Of a DNA stretch of 64,000 nt, positions 16,206-23,629 are shown piece after piece; position 1 is the stretch's first letter; each line of letters begins with the position of its first letter. The notes under the pieces are model-generated. The model did not search any database, was not told the DNA's origin, and saw only the letters and a list, made by a program, of their open reading frames with translations. The stretch lies in assembly GCA_024224815.1 (NCBI GenBank), contig JAAENC010000894.1, positions 45,724 through 109,723 on the forward strand, written 5' to 3'. This DNA is from Chloroflexota bacterium. Its GTDB lineage: Bacteria; Chloroflexota; Anaerolineae; Anaerolineales; Villigracilaceae. The position numbers and the translations under genes were made by a program.

Positions 16206-19200
16206 TTATTTACCAACCAGATCTTCAATAGCTGCGCGCGTGCGTCGCAGGCTCTCAGGATGTCGCAAAGTGAGAATATTTGCACCTGATTCAAGGAGCA
16301 TTACTGCGGTTAATGTTTCCCAAGTGATCGAGCGTTCTAGCCAATCGCCCCAGGTTTCGGGCACATCTACGCCAACTTTTGCTTCTTTCGTCTTCCAGCA
16401 TTCTTCGCCGGGGGTAACGATCATGGGCATTTGAGTCATGCTGTCGCCTTGAAGAGCTGCCATTCGCAAACGCTCCATGACCGAGTAGCCATATTCAAAT
16501 CCATAACCTAACGCGCCAGTGGTCGGATCCATAATGATGCGATCTAAGGGAAGACCCATATCGTTAATCAAAATATTGAGCTGTTTTGCGAGATTGACAT
16601 CCATCGCGGTGCGGGCGTTAACCAAGTGGCCGTTTGCCATCGCAGAAGCAACAATCGTGCGGTAATTCTTATCTTCACAAAGCCCCAAGAGCAATTTTTC
16701 GCCCTTGAAAGCATCCGCAATTGGCACGATTAATTCATTATCTGCATCAACCTGCCCAGGCCCAAAGACCATTAGCGGCAGTCCGCTTGCATCTAGTGTT
16801 TTGCGCACAGCGGTTACAGCGGCATCGGGTTTGGTGGGGTTTCCATCGGCATCGTTCAGCGAAAGAGTCATCTGGAGCAAGTCTGCACCAGCTTCTTCTG
16901 CTGCTTTTGCCCACGCGCCCGGGTCATTCAATGCATCGCCCCATTCTTTAAGGAGCAATTCTGACCAATCATCAGGACGGCGGTCTTTAATTTCGAGCGC
17001 GATCAAGGGTTTATTTGGCATTTCGCCTTCAAAATCCATGAAGGGCATGGCTGTTTCGCCGCCAACTTTCGCTACGCTGGTGCGCGTACCGCCTTCTGCG
17101 GCAGTTGCACCGATCTGGATTTCGCGCACTGCGCCTGTCCAGTTTTCTTTGGCAATTTCTGTTTTTGTATCATCCGAAATCCAAGGTTTATCTGGGGCGA
17201 TTTCGACTTTTTTCGGTGTTTCCGGCTCAGGAACTGGCGCGACATCAACGGGTGCAGCTTTTTGTGGGATGATTTGGACTTCGGGCACATCCCCGCTAAG
17301 CTCTGATAATGCGCCGACGAGTGAGCCTATCAGGGTTTTGACGGAACGCTCCAGTCGATCGACGCGTTCTTCGAGTGAGCCGGATTCTGCTTGGGGGCTA
17401 GGTTGCTGCACCATTTTTTCGGGCGCAGGGGGTGTTTCCACAACGGGAGCAATTTCAGGGGCAGGAGCGGGTTCCGCTATTTCCGCTTTTGCTGTTTTTT
17501 CTTTTACGCCAACCGCTTCCACAACCGCTTCGGCCTGAGCAATTACATCATCCGCACCATCAACACGCGCAGATTTTGCGACCATCGGGCCCATATCCAA
17601 AACGGGATGATCCTTTTCTTTCACCCACTCAACCAATTCTTCGACATTGGTGACAGAATTGCTATCCGCGATACGGTCGATCAGATCAGGAATACCTTCT
17701 CGTTCTGCCACACCCTGGAATTCGGCGGACATACTTTCTTTGAGATTGGCGCTCATCCAGACAACGCGTTTGAAACCGCCATCTGCGGAGATAAATTTGG
17801 GGCTAATTAAGTAGAATTTGCCGATGCCCATCACGCCGGGCGTTTGCATACCACCACCAGCCATACCAGCCAGCGTGGAGAATTTCATGCCCATCGGGGT
17901 CATGCCTGTATCTTCGCGGCTGACGATAAAAACGCCTTCCACTTCGGGGATATACATGACGATGCACTCAAAACAGCCGCAAGCCGTCATGGGATTTTCC
18001 ATGATGGAATACATCGAAATATCGGTGATCACACCGTGCGAGCCGACGTTTGCATAATCGAGCGTGCCAGACCAATAGCCAATTTCGGGGTCAATCAATT
18101 CGCCAAGCTGAATGGGCTGATTTGGCCCTGTAGGATTGATACTGAAGGAGGCTTTGCAGTCCAGCCAGTTGTATGCACCGCAGAGTCCGAGACGTTCGGG
18201 GCTGACAATACAAACGTGATTGGGGGCAAAGGATTGACAAAGCGTGCAGGAGTAAAATTCGTCTACTGCGTTGTCTGTCAAATCTGCCAGACGTTTGTTG
18301 CGGAAATCATAGGCTTCGCGGGCTGTTTCAAGCCATTCTGTTACTTTTTCAGGATCTGTATATAGAGTAACTTTCACTTTATCAATAATTGTGCCAAATT
18401 CGGCATGTAAGCGAGCGTGAAGAATTGTGCCGATATGTTCCAGCGTAAAGCCTTTTTCAACCGCTTCTCTGGAGATGCGTATCCACGCAATATCGCGCTG
18501 ACCAATATGCTGTAAACCGGAACCGCCATTGACGAAATAGTGAATTTGACGTTCGAGAACAGGCTCAAAATCTTCCTGTAATTTGCGGCCTGCAACTTCC
18601 ACGACGATGCCCAAATCCATCGCGCCCTGATCTTTGACATCGTCAAAGTTTGGGCCAACGATCTGGACAACACCGTCGGTCACTTCATCCATATCTTTCA
18701 TTTGCAGGAATTCAAAACAACGCGAGTATTTACCACCAAACTCAACGCGCATATCTGCTTTGCGGACAACTTCGCCTTCAAAAGCAGAGCCGTAAGGGAT
18801 TGGGACGGGCACTTCGGTCATCTTGATCTTGACACCGCGCACTTCTATACATTTTTGCACTAAGCGTTCTGCGCGTTCCAGATCATCTGCGCCTTCAATT
18901 TCATCGAAAGGCATGGAAATAACGTGTTCGTAATCTGTCACGCCTGTGGGCAAAATTTCTGGGATAACCGTATCTGCGATAACGGGGAAACCAAAGTTAA
19001 TCGCGCCCGCTGCCGCAGCATATTTCAGATCATCGACTTCGCCGAGCGCAAGCACAAAGGCATAAACGCGCTTCTTGTTATAGAGCAAAATATCGCGTGC
19101 CTGACCCGCATCTATACCGCCAAAGGTTAATGCCGAACGAGCGGCAAATCCCAAAGCGTAGATGGCACTGATCGTATCTGTGCCGAAAGGAATTGTGTAT

Positions 19201-19856
19201 GTATCGTAGCCAAGCTCAATACCTTCTTCCTGTAATTGATGGATAATACTGCGTCCATTTACATTGCCAGAAAGGAAGACCAAAATATTACGCTGTTGGA
19301 GTTCACGCACAATTTTGACTGCGGTCGCATTATCTTTCGCCGCGCCAACAATGGCGGCAAATCCAGGCATACGCCCATCAACCAATTGGATGCCCCATGA
19401 ACGTAGCTGAATATCATCGATCGGGCCATTGAGGTGTCCCGCAGGCCCACTACCGTTATCAAGCTCGGGATACGCTGTGCCACCGGTCAGTTCAATGCCG
19501 GGGAAAGGCTCAGGCTGCAATCCATAAACAAAACGGATCGCTTCGATTACTTCCGCAGCTAAAAGCGTAGCCATTCCGCTATCCAGTGTTTCGCCAAGAT
19601 AGGGCGTCCAATGGCTTTCTGCCGGCACAGGATGCAGCAACGCACGGGCGTGCTCTAAAGCTTCATCAAGCTGCCCTAATGTCTCTACTTCCATACCCGT
19701 CATCGCGTAAATGGTGGGCAAAAAATAGGCTGTATTAGGAAATTCCACCAGTGTATCTGGCCCTTTTTCGTTAAGTGCGCGCTGAAGCATCGTTTCCGCT
19801 TCAGTTACCAGGGAATTCGCTCCGCGTATCGCACGAGTTGCAATATATTTAGACAT
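16206..19856 (-). CDS. acsB-acsD: Acetyl-CoA synthase fused to corrinoid-protein small subunit (AcsB-AcsD)
   Basis: The 1216-residue protein joins two CODH/ACS subunits. Residues 1-775 are acetyl-CoA synthase. A-cluster ligands are C537, C540, C549 and C559 plus the C626-G627-C628 nickel site, with the same spacings as the Moorella enzyme (3, 9, 10 and 67). Residues 780-885 are a Pro/Ala/Glu-rich linker containing a likely coiled coil at 827-853. Residues 890-1216 are a full AcsD/CdhD TIM barrel with DRIIMDPTTGALGYGFEYGYS near 1105. No internal stop is present and no separate acsD is seen in the window. The gene starts 9 nt after cooS. Fusion would hold the methyl donor beside the A-cluster (inference). 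Confidence 0.95.
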   Translation of the reverse strand: MSKYIATRAIRGANSLVTEAETMLQRALNEKGPDTLVEFPNTAYFLPTIYAMTGMEVETLGQLDEALEHARALLHPVPAESHWTPYLGETLDSGMATLLAAEVIEAIRFVYGLQPEPFPGIELTGGTAYPELDNGSGPAGHLNGPIDDIQLRSWGIQLVDGRMPGFAAIVGAAKDNATAVKIVRELQQRNILVFLSGNVNGRSIIHQLQEEGIELGYDTYTIPFGTDTISAIYALGFAARSALTFGGIDAGQARDILLYNKKRVYAFVLALGEVDDLKYAAAAGAINFGFPVIADTVIPEILPTGVTDYEHVISMPFDEIEGADDLERAERLVQKCIEVRGVKIKMTEVPVPIPYGSAFEGEVVRKADMRVEFGGKYSRCFEFLQMKDMDEVTDGVVQIVGPNFDDVKDQGAMDLGIVVEVAGRKLQEDFEPVLERQIHYFVNGGSGLQHIGQRDIAWIRISREAVEKGFTLEHIGTILHARLHAEFGTIIDKVKVTLYTDPEKVTEWLETAREAYDFRNKRLADLTDNAVDEFYSCTLCQSFAPNHVCIVSPERLGLCGAYNWLDCKASFSINPTGPNQPIQLGELIDPEIGYWSGTLDYANVGSHGVITDISMYSIMENPMTACGCFECIVMYIPEVEGVFIVSREDTGMTPMGMKFSTLAGMAGGGMQTPGVMGIGKFYLISPKFISADGGFKRVVWMSANLKESMSAEFQGVAEREGIPDLIDRIADSNSVTNVEELVEWVKEKDHPVLDMGPMVAKSARVDGADDVIAQAEAVVEAVGVKEKTAKAEIAEPAPAPEIAPVVETPPAPEKMVQQPSPQAESGSLEERVDRLERSVKTLIGSLVGALSELSGDVPEVQIIPQKAAPVDVAPVPEPETPKKVEIAPDKPWISDDTKTEIAKENWTGAVREIQIGATAAEGGTRTSVAKVGGETAMPFMDFEGEMPNKPLIALEIKDRRPDDWSELLLKEWGDALNDPGAWAKAAEEAGADLLQMTLSLNDADGNPTKPDAAVTAVRKTLDASGLPLMVFGPGQVDADNELIVPIADAFKGEKLLLGLCEDKNYRTIVASAMANGHLVNARTAMDVNLAKQLNILINDMGLPLDRIIMDPTTGALGYGFEYGYSVMERLRMAALQGDSMTQMPMIVTPGEECWKTKEAKVGVDVPETWGDWLERSITWETLTAVMLLESGANILTLRHPESLRRTRAAIEDLVGK

Positions 19857-19865
19857 TTTCTCCTC

Positions 19866-21881
19866 CTACTTCGCTACTGCGCCATAGATGGATTCACGGC
19901 GTTCAGAGAGAGGCAATTTCTCAAGCTCTAACATTCGATCATCACCGCTTTCCCCAAAACGTTCGGCATCATATTCCGGCAAACCAAGATCGGCTCGCTT
20001 CTTATCAATATGCGCCAACGTTGCTTCGATCATCTCATCCGGGTCGGGGATAAATTCCAGCTTACCGCCGTAGTCTTCTTCCCAGCCTTCGCTAATGATC
20101 TTGGTCACGAGGTCACTATCAGAGACTCGGTCCGGCATCCCGCTAACTGGCGAAGACCCACCAAAAATCACGTATGCGCCGGACGCCACACAATAAGTGC
20201 CGATAGCGAGTGCTTTTTCGCTCATCCACTCTGGTGCTAATCCCACAGCGGGAACCTGATCAATATCATCTCCGAGACCGCCCTCGGCGACAACTTGCGT
20301 GAGGACAGTCAATATTCTCGTGTTGTCAACACAGGAGCCCATATGCAAAACAGGCGGGATTCCCACCGTTTCGCAGACTTCGCGTAAACCGGGGCCAACC
20401 TTCTCCAAACCTGCTTCGCCGAGCAACAAACCTTCTTTCGCGCAAGCGATTGCGCCACAACCCGTTTCTACGATCAAAACATCCTGTTTGAGTAATTCTT
20501 TGGTTACATAAGTGTGCAAATGATCGTGCTGGCTGCGCGGATTATTGCATCCCACAATCGCTGCCACACCGCGAATTCGCCCGGACATAATCGCGTCATT
20601 CAAGGGTCTAAACGATGCTCTATAAGAGCCGCCGAGCATATAGTTAATATATTCGTGCGAGAAACCTGGCACCAAATCTGTTCGATGGTCAGGGATTTGT
20701 ACCTCGCCGCGATTCTTGAAATTATCAATTGCGTGGCGCAAAATATCTTTGGCAATGGTCAGGGCTTTATGTTCGTCAAATTCAATATGCGTCGCCCCTT
20801 TGATCTTGACCTTCTTCGACGTGGTAATAATATCCGTGTGGAAATTATCAGACAGACTAACCAAAGCCTGCATAATGCACTGCACATCCACCACCATCGC
20901 TTCAACTGCGCCGGTTAAGATTGCCAATTCCTGCTGGAGGAAATTCCCCGCAGCGGGGACACCCTGTCGCATCAGGATTTCATTTGCAGTACAACAAATA
21001 CCGGAAAGCTGAACGCCCTTGGCCCCAGCTTGCTTTGCGTATTCAAGAATTTCTGGCGTTTGACTTGCTGCCACAATCATCTCGCTCAAAGTTGGTTCGT
21101 GACCGTGAACAACGACGTTAACGTAATCTTCTTTTAAAACGCCGAGATTAGCTTGTCCCAAAACAGGAGCAGGCGTGCCAAAAAGGATATCTGAAATATC
21201 GGTGGCCATCATACTGCCGCCCCATCCATCTGCAAGAGATGTGCGAACAGCATGTTGTAAGAGATGCTCAGGGTCCTGATCATCACCCATATGGGTGCGA
21301 TGCAAAGCTTCAACGACTTCTCTGTCAACACCACGCGGTATTACCCCTTTTTCTTCCCAAATTTTTTGGCGTTTTTCAGGAGCGCGTTTTGTGACAACCA
21401 CTCTCCCTCGTTGTTGTCCAAACTGGGAGATATAAAGATCAGCCAGATCATTTGCAATATCTTCCGGGGAGCGGTCATCAATAGGAATATCATTCAACTC
21501 AGCTACAGTTCGCAACTTGGCAATATCGCGTAGAGCATAGCCCTCAGCTTCGCCATTTGCTACAGCCTTCAGCGTAAAGGCCATATCCCGCCCGTGATCG
21601 GAATGGGCAGCAGAACCGGCAGCGATAGCTCTGACCAAGTTTCGGGCCTGGATCGTATCGAGCGTAGCGCCACAAACGCCAACTTGCCCATCTTTTGTCA
21701 GACGGCAAGGTCCCATACTACATATTTTGCAGCACATCCCGGCTGCGCCAATATTACAGGCTTTCATATCGTCTGCGCGAGAAAAAGCGGTGCCGATCCC
21801 TAATTCATCTGCACGAATTAACAGTTCTTGCGCTGCGGGGTCTTTACTTGCTTCTTGAGGGCTTCGTCTCTTTTTAGCCAT
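19866..21881 (-). CDS. cooS: Ni-Fe carbon monoxide dehydrogenase catalytic subunit
   Basis: The 671-residue subunit interconverts CO and CO2 and supplies CO to acetyl-CoA synthase. Near the N-terminus, C42 and C50 fit the D-cluster and C51, C54, C59 and C70 (MCCKICSMGPCR) the B-cluster. C-cluster and nickel-site words follow: SGICCTANE, VGCNNPRSQHD, ETGCGAIACAKEG and HMGSCVDNTR. Length fits bacterial CooS/AcsA. The gene starts 3 nt after the HMA-like gene and ends 9 nt before acsB-acsD, the tightest junctions of the locus. It is also named acsA when paired with acsB. Confidence 0.97.
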   Translation of the reverse strand: MAKKRRSPQEASKDPAAQELLIRADELGIGTAFSRADDMKACNIGAAGMCCKICSMGPCRLTKDGQVGVCGATLDTIQARNLVRAIAAGSAAHSDHGRDMAFTLKAVANGEAEGYALRDIAKLRTVAELNDIPIDDRSPEDIANDLADLYISQFGQQRGRVVVTKRAPEKRQKIWEEKGVIPRGVDREVVEALHRTHMGDDQDPEHLLQHAVRTSLADGWGGSMMATDISDILFGTPAPVLGQANLGVLKEDYVNVVVHGHEPTLSEMIVAASQTPEILEYAKQAGAKGVQLSGICCTANEILMRQGVPAAGNFLQQELAILTGAVEAMVVDVQCIMQALVSLSDNFHTDIITTSKKVKIKGATHIEFDEHKALTIAKDILRHAIDNFKNRGEVQIPDHRTDLVPGFSHEYINYMLGGSYRASFRPLNDAIMSGRIRGVAAIVGCNNPRSQHDHLHTYVTKELLKQDVLIVETGCGAIACAKEGLLLGEAGLEKVGPGLREVCETVGIPPVLHMGSCVDNTRILTVLTQVVAEGGLGDDIDQVPAVGLAPEWMSEKALAIGTYCVASGAYVIFGGSSPVSGMPDRVSDSDLVTKIISEGWEEDYGGKLEFIPDPDEMIEATLAHIDKKRADLGLPEYDAERFGESGDDRMLELEKLPLSERRESIYGAVAK

Positions 21882-21884
21882 TTT

Positions 21885-22277
21885 CTACTCCTCATCCATT
21901 TTTGCTGGGCTCATGCCCGGGCAGGGCCAAAGTCCACGAGAACTTTGGGCAATATCCTGCCCAAAGCTGACGACTTTGCCCGTTTGCGCATATGCCTCTG
22001 TATGCCGATAAAAGGTATCTGCCTTACTCTCCCCCACATTCACAGCGATGCCCGTTTCTTCAGAGATAAATAAGCTGCCTAAATAACCGTTTTTTTCAAG
22101 TTCGGTTTCAATATCCTCTTCTGAAACTTTTTTAGGGTCATAGCTCACTTCAGCCGCTTGGAAAGCGCTGCTGGCATAAACATCTGCCACCCCATCCAGT
22201 GCCATCAAAAGCCGTTTGACTTCGACAACATGGTGATCTCCATACATTGCCGGTAACTCAAGGGTTAATACTTTCAT
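21885..22277 (-). CDS. HMA-fold protein lacking CxxC, first gene of the CODH/ACS locus
   Basis: The 130-residue protein starts with a ferredoxin-like heavy-metal-associated (HMA) fold: KVLTLELPAM, VEVKRLLMALDGVADVY, AAEVSYDPKKVSEEDIETELEKNGYLG. The usual MxCxxC metal loop is replaced by M11-Y-G-D-H15-H16. A 60-residue tail ends in GLWPCPGMSP with C119. GGAGGAG precedes the ATG. Its first position, 3 nt ahead of cooS, suggests a role in CODH/ACS metal supply or maturation (inference). The histidine pair could favour nickel over copper, but metal binding is not established. No characterised relative is recalled. Confidence 0.7.
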   Translation of the reverse strand: MKVLTLELPAMYGDHHVVEVKRLLMALDGVADVYASSAFQAAEVSYDPKKVSEEDIETELEKNGYLGSLFISEETGIAVNVGESKADTFYRHTEAYAQTGKVVSFGQDIAQSSRGLWPCPGMSPAKMDEE

Positions 22278-22333
22278 AGGATTCTCCTCCTTTGCTTAGA
22301 AGAATTGCAGTCATCAAATATTTAAATGCAGAT

Positions 22334-22350
22334 ATTCTGAATATCAGAAT
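22334..22350. promoter_or_regulatory. 17-bp palindrome upstream of the CODH/ACS locus
   Basis: ATTCTGA-N3-TCAGAAT is a perfect palindrome lying between the terminator at 22368 and the first CODH/ACS gene, 57 nt before its start codon. It may be an operator or an RNA hairpin in the leader. No regulator can be named. Confidence 0.45.
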
Positions 22351-22367
22351 TCAAAATTGAGTAAAAG

Positions 22368-22399
22368 AAAGCCAGCGCGCAAAGATGCGTGCTGGCTTT
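22368..22399 (-). terminator. Strong hairpin terminator upstream of the CODH/ACS locus
   Basis: On the minus strand a 13-bp stem with one mismatch (arms AAAGCCAGCACGC and GCGCGCTGGCTTT), loop ATCTTT, is followed by CTTTT. It begins at the stop codon of a possible 48-residue gene. It either ends that short transcript or acts as an attenuator for the CODH/ACS locus 91 nt downstream. Confidence 0.75.
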
Positions 22400-22544
22400 A
22401 GTTATAATTAAATATTTTCTCGTATTGCCCTGATGAATGAACAACAAATAAATACAAATACATTTTTTGCAACATATTTGGGTTATGCCTTATATCGCGC
22501 ACAGGCTTCGAAGATAAAAGCTCAAAAGCTTTAAACAATCTCAT
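22398..22544 (-). CDS. Possible 48-residue small protein or leader ORF
   Basis: An ATG at 22544 opens 48 codons, starting MRLFKAFELLSSKPVRDI and ending QYEKIFNYN. AAGGAG lies 12 nt before the ATG, somewhat far. An in-frame TAG directly precedes the ATG, fixing the start. The TAA stop sits at the base of a strong terminator hairpin, as expected for a real short transcript. The peptide has no recognised domain and no run of one amino acid typical of classical attenuation. It lies upstream of, and in the same direction as, the CODH/ACS locus. Coding status is uncertain. Confidence 0.4.
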   Translation of the reverse strand: MRLFKAFELLSSKPVRDIRHNPNMLQKMYLYLFVVHSSGQYEKIFNYN

Positions 22545-22665
22545 CTAAGTACTCGCTCCTTAATTGGGATACAAATTAGCCTAGACAAATGCTGGAGTTA
22601 GTAACAGTATAGAAGATTCCTGCATAGCCCCGTTAGTATGCACTGTCACTAAGAAATAAGATATT

Positions 22666-22684
22666 TGTCATTCTATAAGTGACA
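22666..22684. promoter_or_regulatory. Inverted-repeat operator candidate, DUF166 promoter
   Basis: TGTCA-N9-TGACA is an inverted repeat. A third related half-site, TGTCACT, lies at 22644-22650. The repeat lies where the -35 region of the promoter at 22695-22703 would be. The half-site recalls CRP/FNR-family sites, but the spacer (9) is longer than the usual 6, so the regulator cannot be assigned. Confidence 0.5.
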
Positions 22685-22694
22685 TATTCCCCCA

Positions 22695-22703
22695 TGATAC
22701 AAT
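22695..22703 (+). promoter_or_regulatory. Extended -10 promoter for DUF166 gene
   Basis: TGATACAAT matches an extended -10 element (TGnTATAAT with one change). Transcription would start near 22710, about 28 nt before the ATG at 22738. No good -35 is present, which fits activator-dependent use of the inverted repeat just upstream. Confidence 0.5.
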
Positions 22704-22737
22704 CTCTTTATTAGTCAACTAATTCGGGATAAGTTCT

Positions 22738-23505
22738 ATGAAAATTCTGACAATTATCTCTGGGGAATATGGGGAACGCCACCTGCAAAATATCAAATTG
22801 CACGCCCCATCATCCTGGCGCTTGAAAACGTGGCAAGCCCCCACAGTACTCCCCCCCGTCATCGACTACCCCGAAGACTATATCCCCGAAACATTCCCCC
22901 CCGCAGACCTGATCTTATCTTTTGCCGAACTTAAAGGTGTCGCAGAGCTACTGCCTGAGATCGCAGAAAAAACGGGCGCAAAAGCCGTCGTCGCCGCAGT
23001 GGACAATGAAACCTGGCTCCCGCGTGGACTCGCCCGTCAGCTTCGTGGCTGGCTCGAAAGAATGGATGTCGCCTGCGCCACACCCAAACCCCTCTGCTCA
23101 CTCACAGAATCCGATTATGGCATCACCCGCCGCGACAGAATTACCTACGAAAGCAAAGAAATATCCGAATTTGCCCGCTACTTTGGCTTGCCCGATCTAA
23201 AAGTGGTCGTAGACCCTGAAAGCAAAGAAATCAAAAGCGCAGAAGTAAAACGTGACGCTGTCTGCGGCTGCGCCCGTCATGTTGCAGAAGGAATTATCGG
23301 TCTCTCAGTAGAAAATGTGGAAGAAAAAGCGGGTCTACTCCATCACCATTTCCCCTGTTTGGCGAGCATGACAAAACTAAACGACTTCAATCACGATACC
23401 CTCATGCACGAATCGGGGCATCTTCTCGTCAACAATATCAGCAAACAAATTAAAGATTACAAAGACACAAAATACTTCTCCCCCGGAAAACGAAGTTCAT
23501 CTTAA
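22738..23505 (+). CDS. DUF166 family protein
   Basis: The 255-residue soluble protein resembles DUF166 proteins, best known from methanogenic archaea and sometimes mislabelled thymidylate synthase. Features are an N-terminal ILTIISGEYGERHLQNI, LILSFAELKGVAELLPEIAE, a conserved cysteine motif DAVCGCARHVAEG and a C-terminal LLHHHFPCLASM. The cysteines and histidines could bind metal or a cluster. It is divergent from the CODH/ACS locus and neighbours metF. Its function is unknown; the context suggests one-carbon or corrinoid metabolism (inference). Confidence 0.75.
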   Translation: MKILTIISGEYGERHLQNIKLHAPSSWRLKTWQAPTVLPPVIDYPEDYIPETFPPADLILSFAELKGVAELLPEIAEKTGAKAVVAAVDNETWLPRGLARQLRGWLERMDVACATPKPLCSLTESDYGITRRDRITYESKEISEFARYFGLPDLKVVVDPESKEIKSAEVKRDAVCGCARHVAEGIIGLSVENVEEKAGLLHHHFPCLASMTKLNDFNHDTLMHESGHLLVNNISKQIKDYKDTKYFSPGKRSSS

Positions 23506-23629
23506 ACAAAGATTGGTTCAATCATAAAGATTAAACCAATCTCGCTATTCTCTCTTAAATTCCATGCACTTGGAATTTGCACTAAAGTATGCTGCGCAAG
23601 GGGAGATGTCCGTAGGACAGAGGGGGGCT

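Noticed and set aside
16705-17538. Plus-strand open frame of 277 codons with Ser/Thr-rich translation
   Set aside because: It mirrors the low-complexity linker and AcsD part of the fusion gene. Its length results from the codon bias of that strand.
17100-17600. Possible frameshift artefact that joins acsB and acsD
   Set aside because: The frame stays open with consistent codon use through the linker, and the linker is a Pro/Ala/Glu-rich low-complexity stretch with a heptad helix, which is what real interdomain linkers look like. No stop or start with a ribosome binding site was found inside it.
22278-22737. Cobalamin or other known riboswitch upstream of the CODH/ACS locus
   Set aside because: No B12-box-like GCCACTG word or other recognised riboswitch core is present; the hairpin there is a simple terminator.
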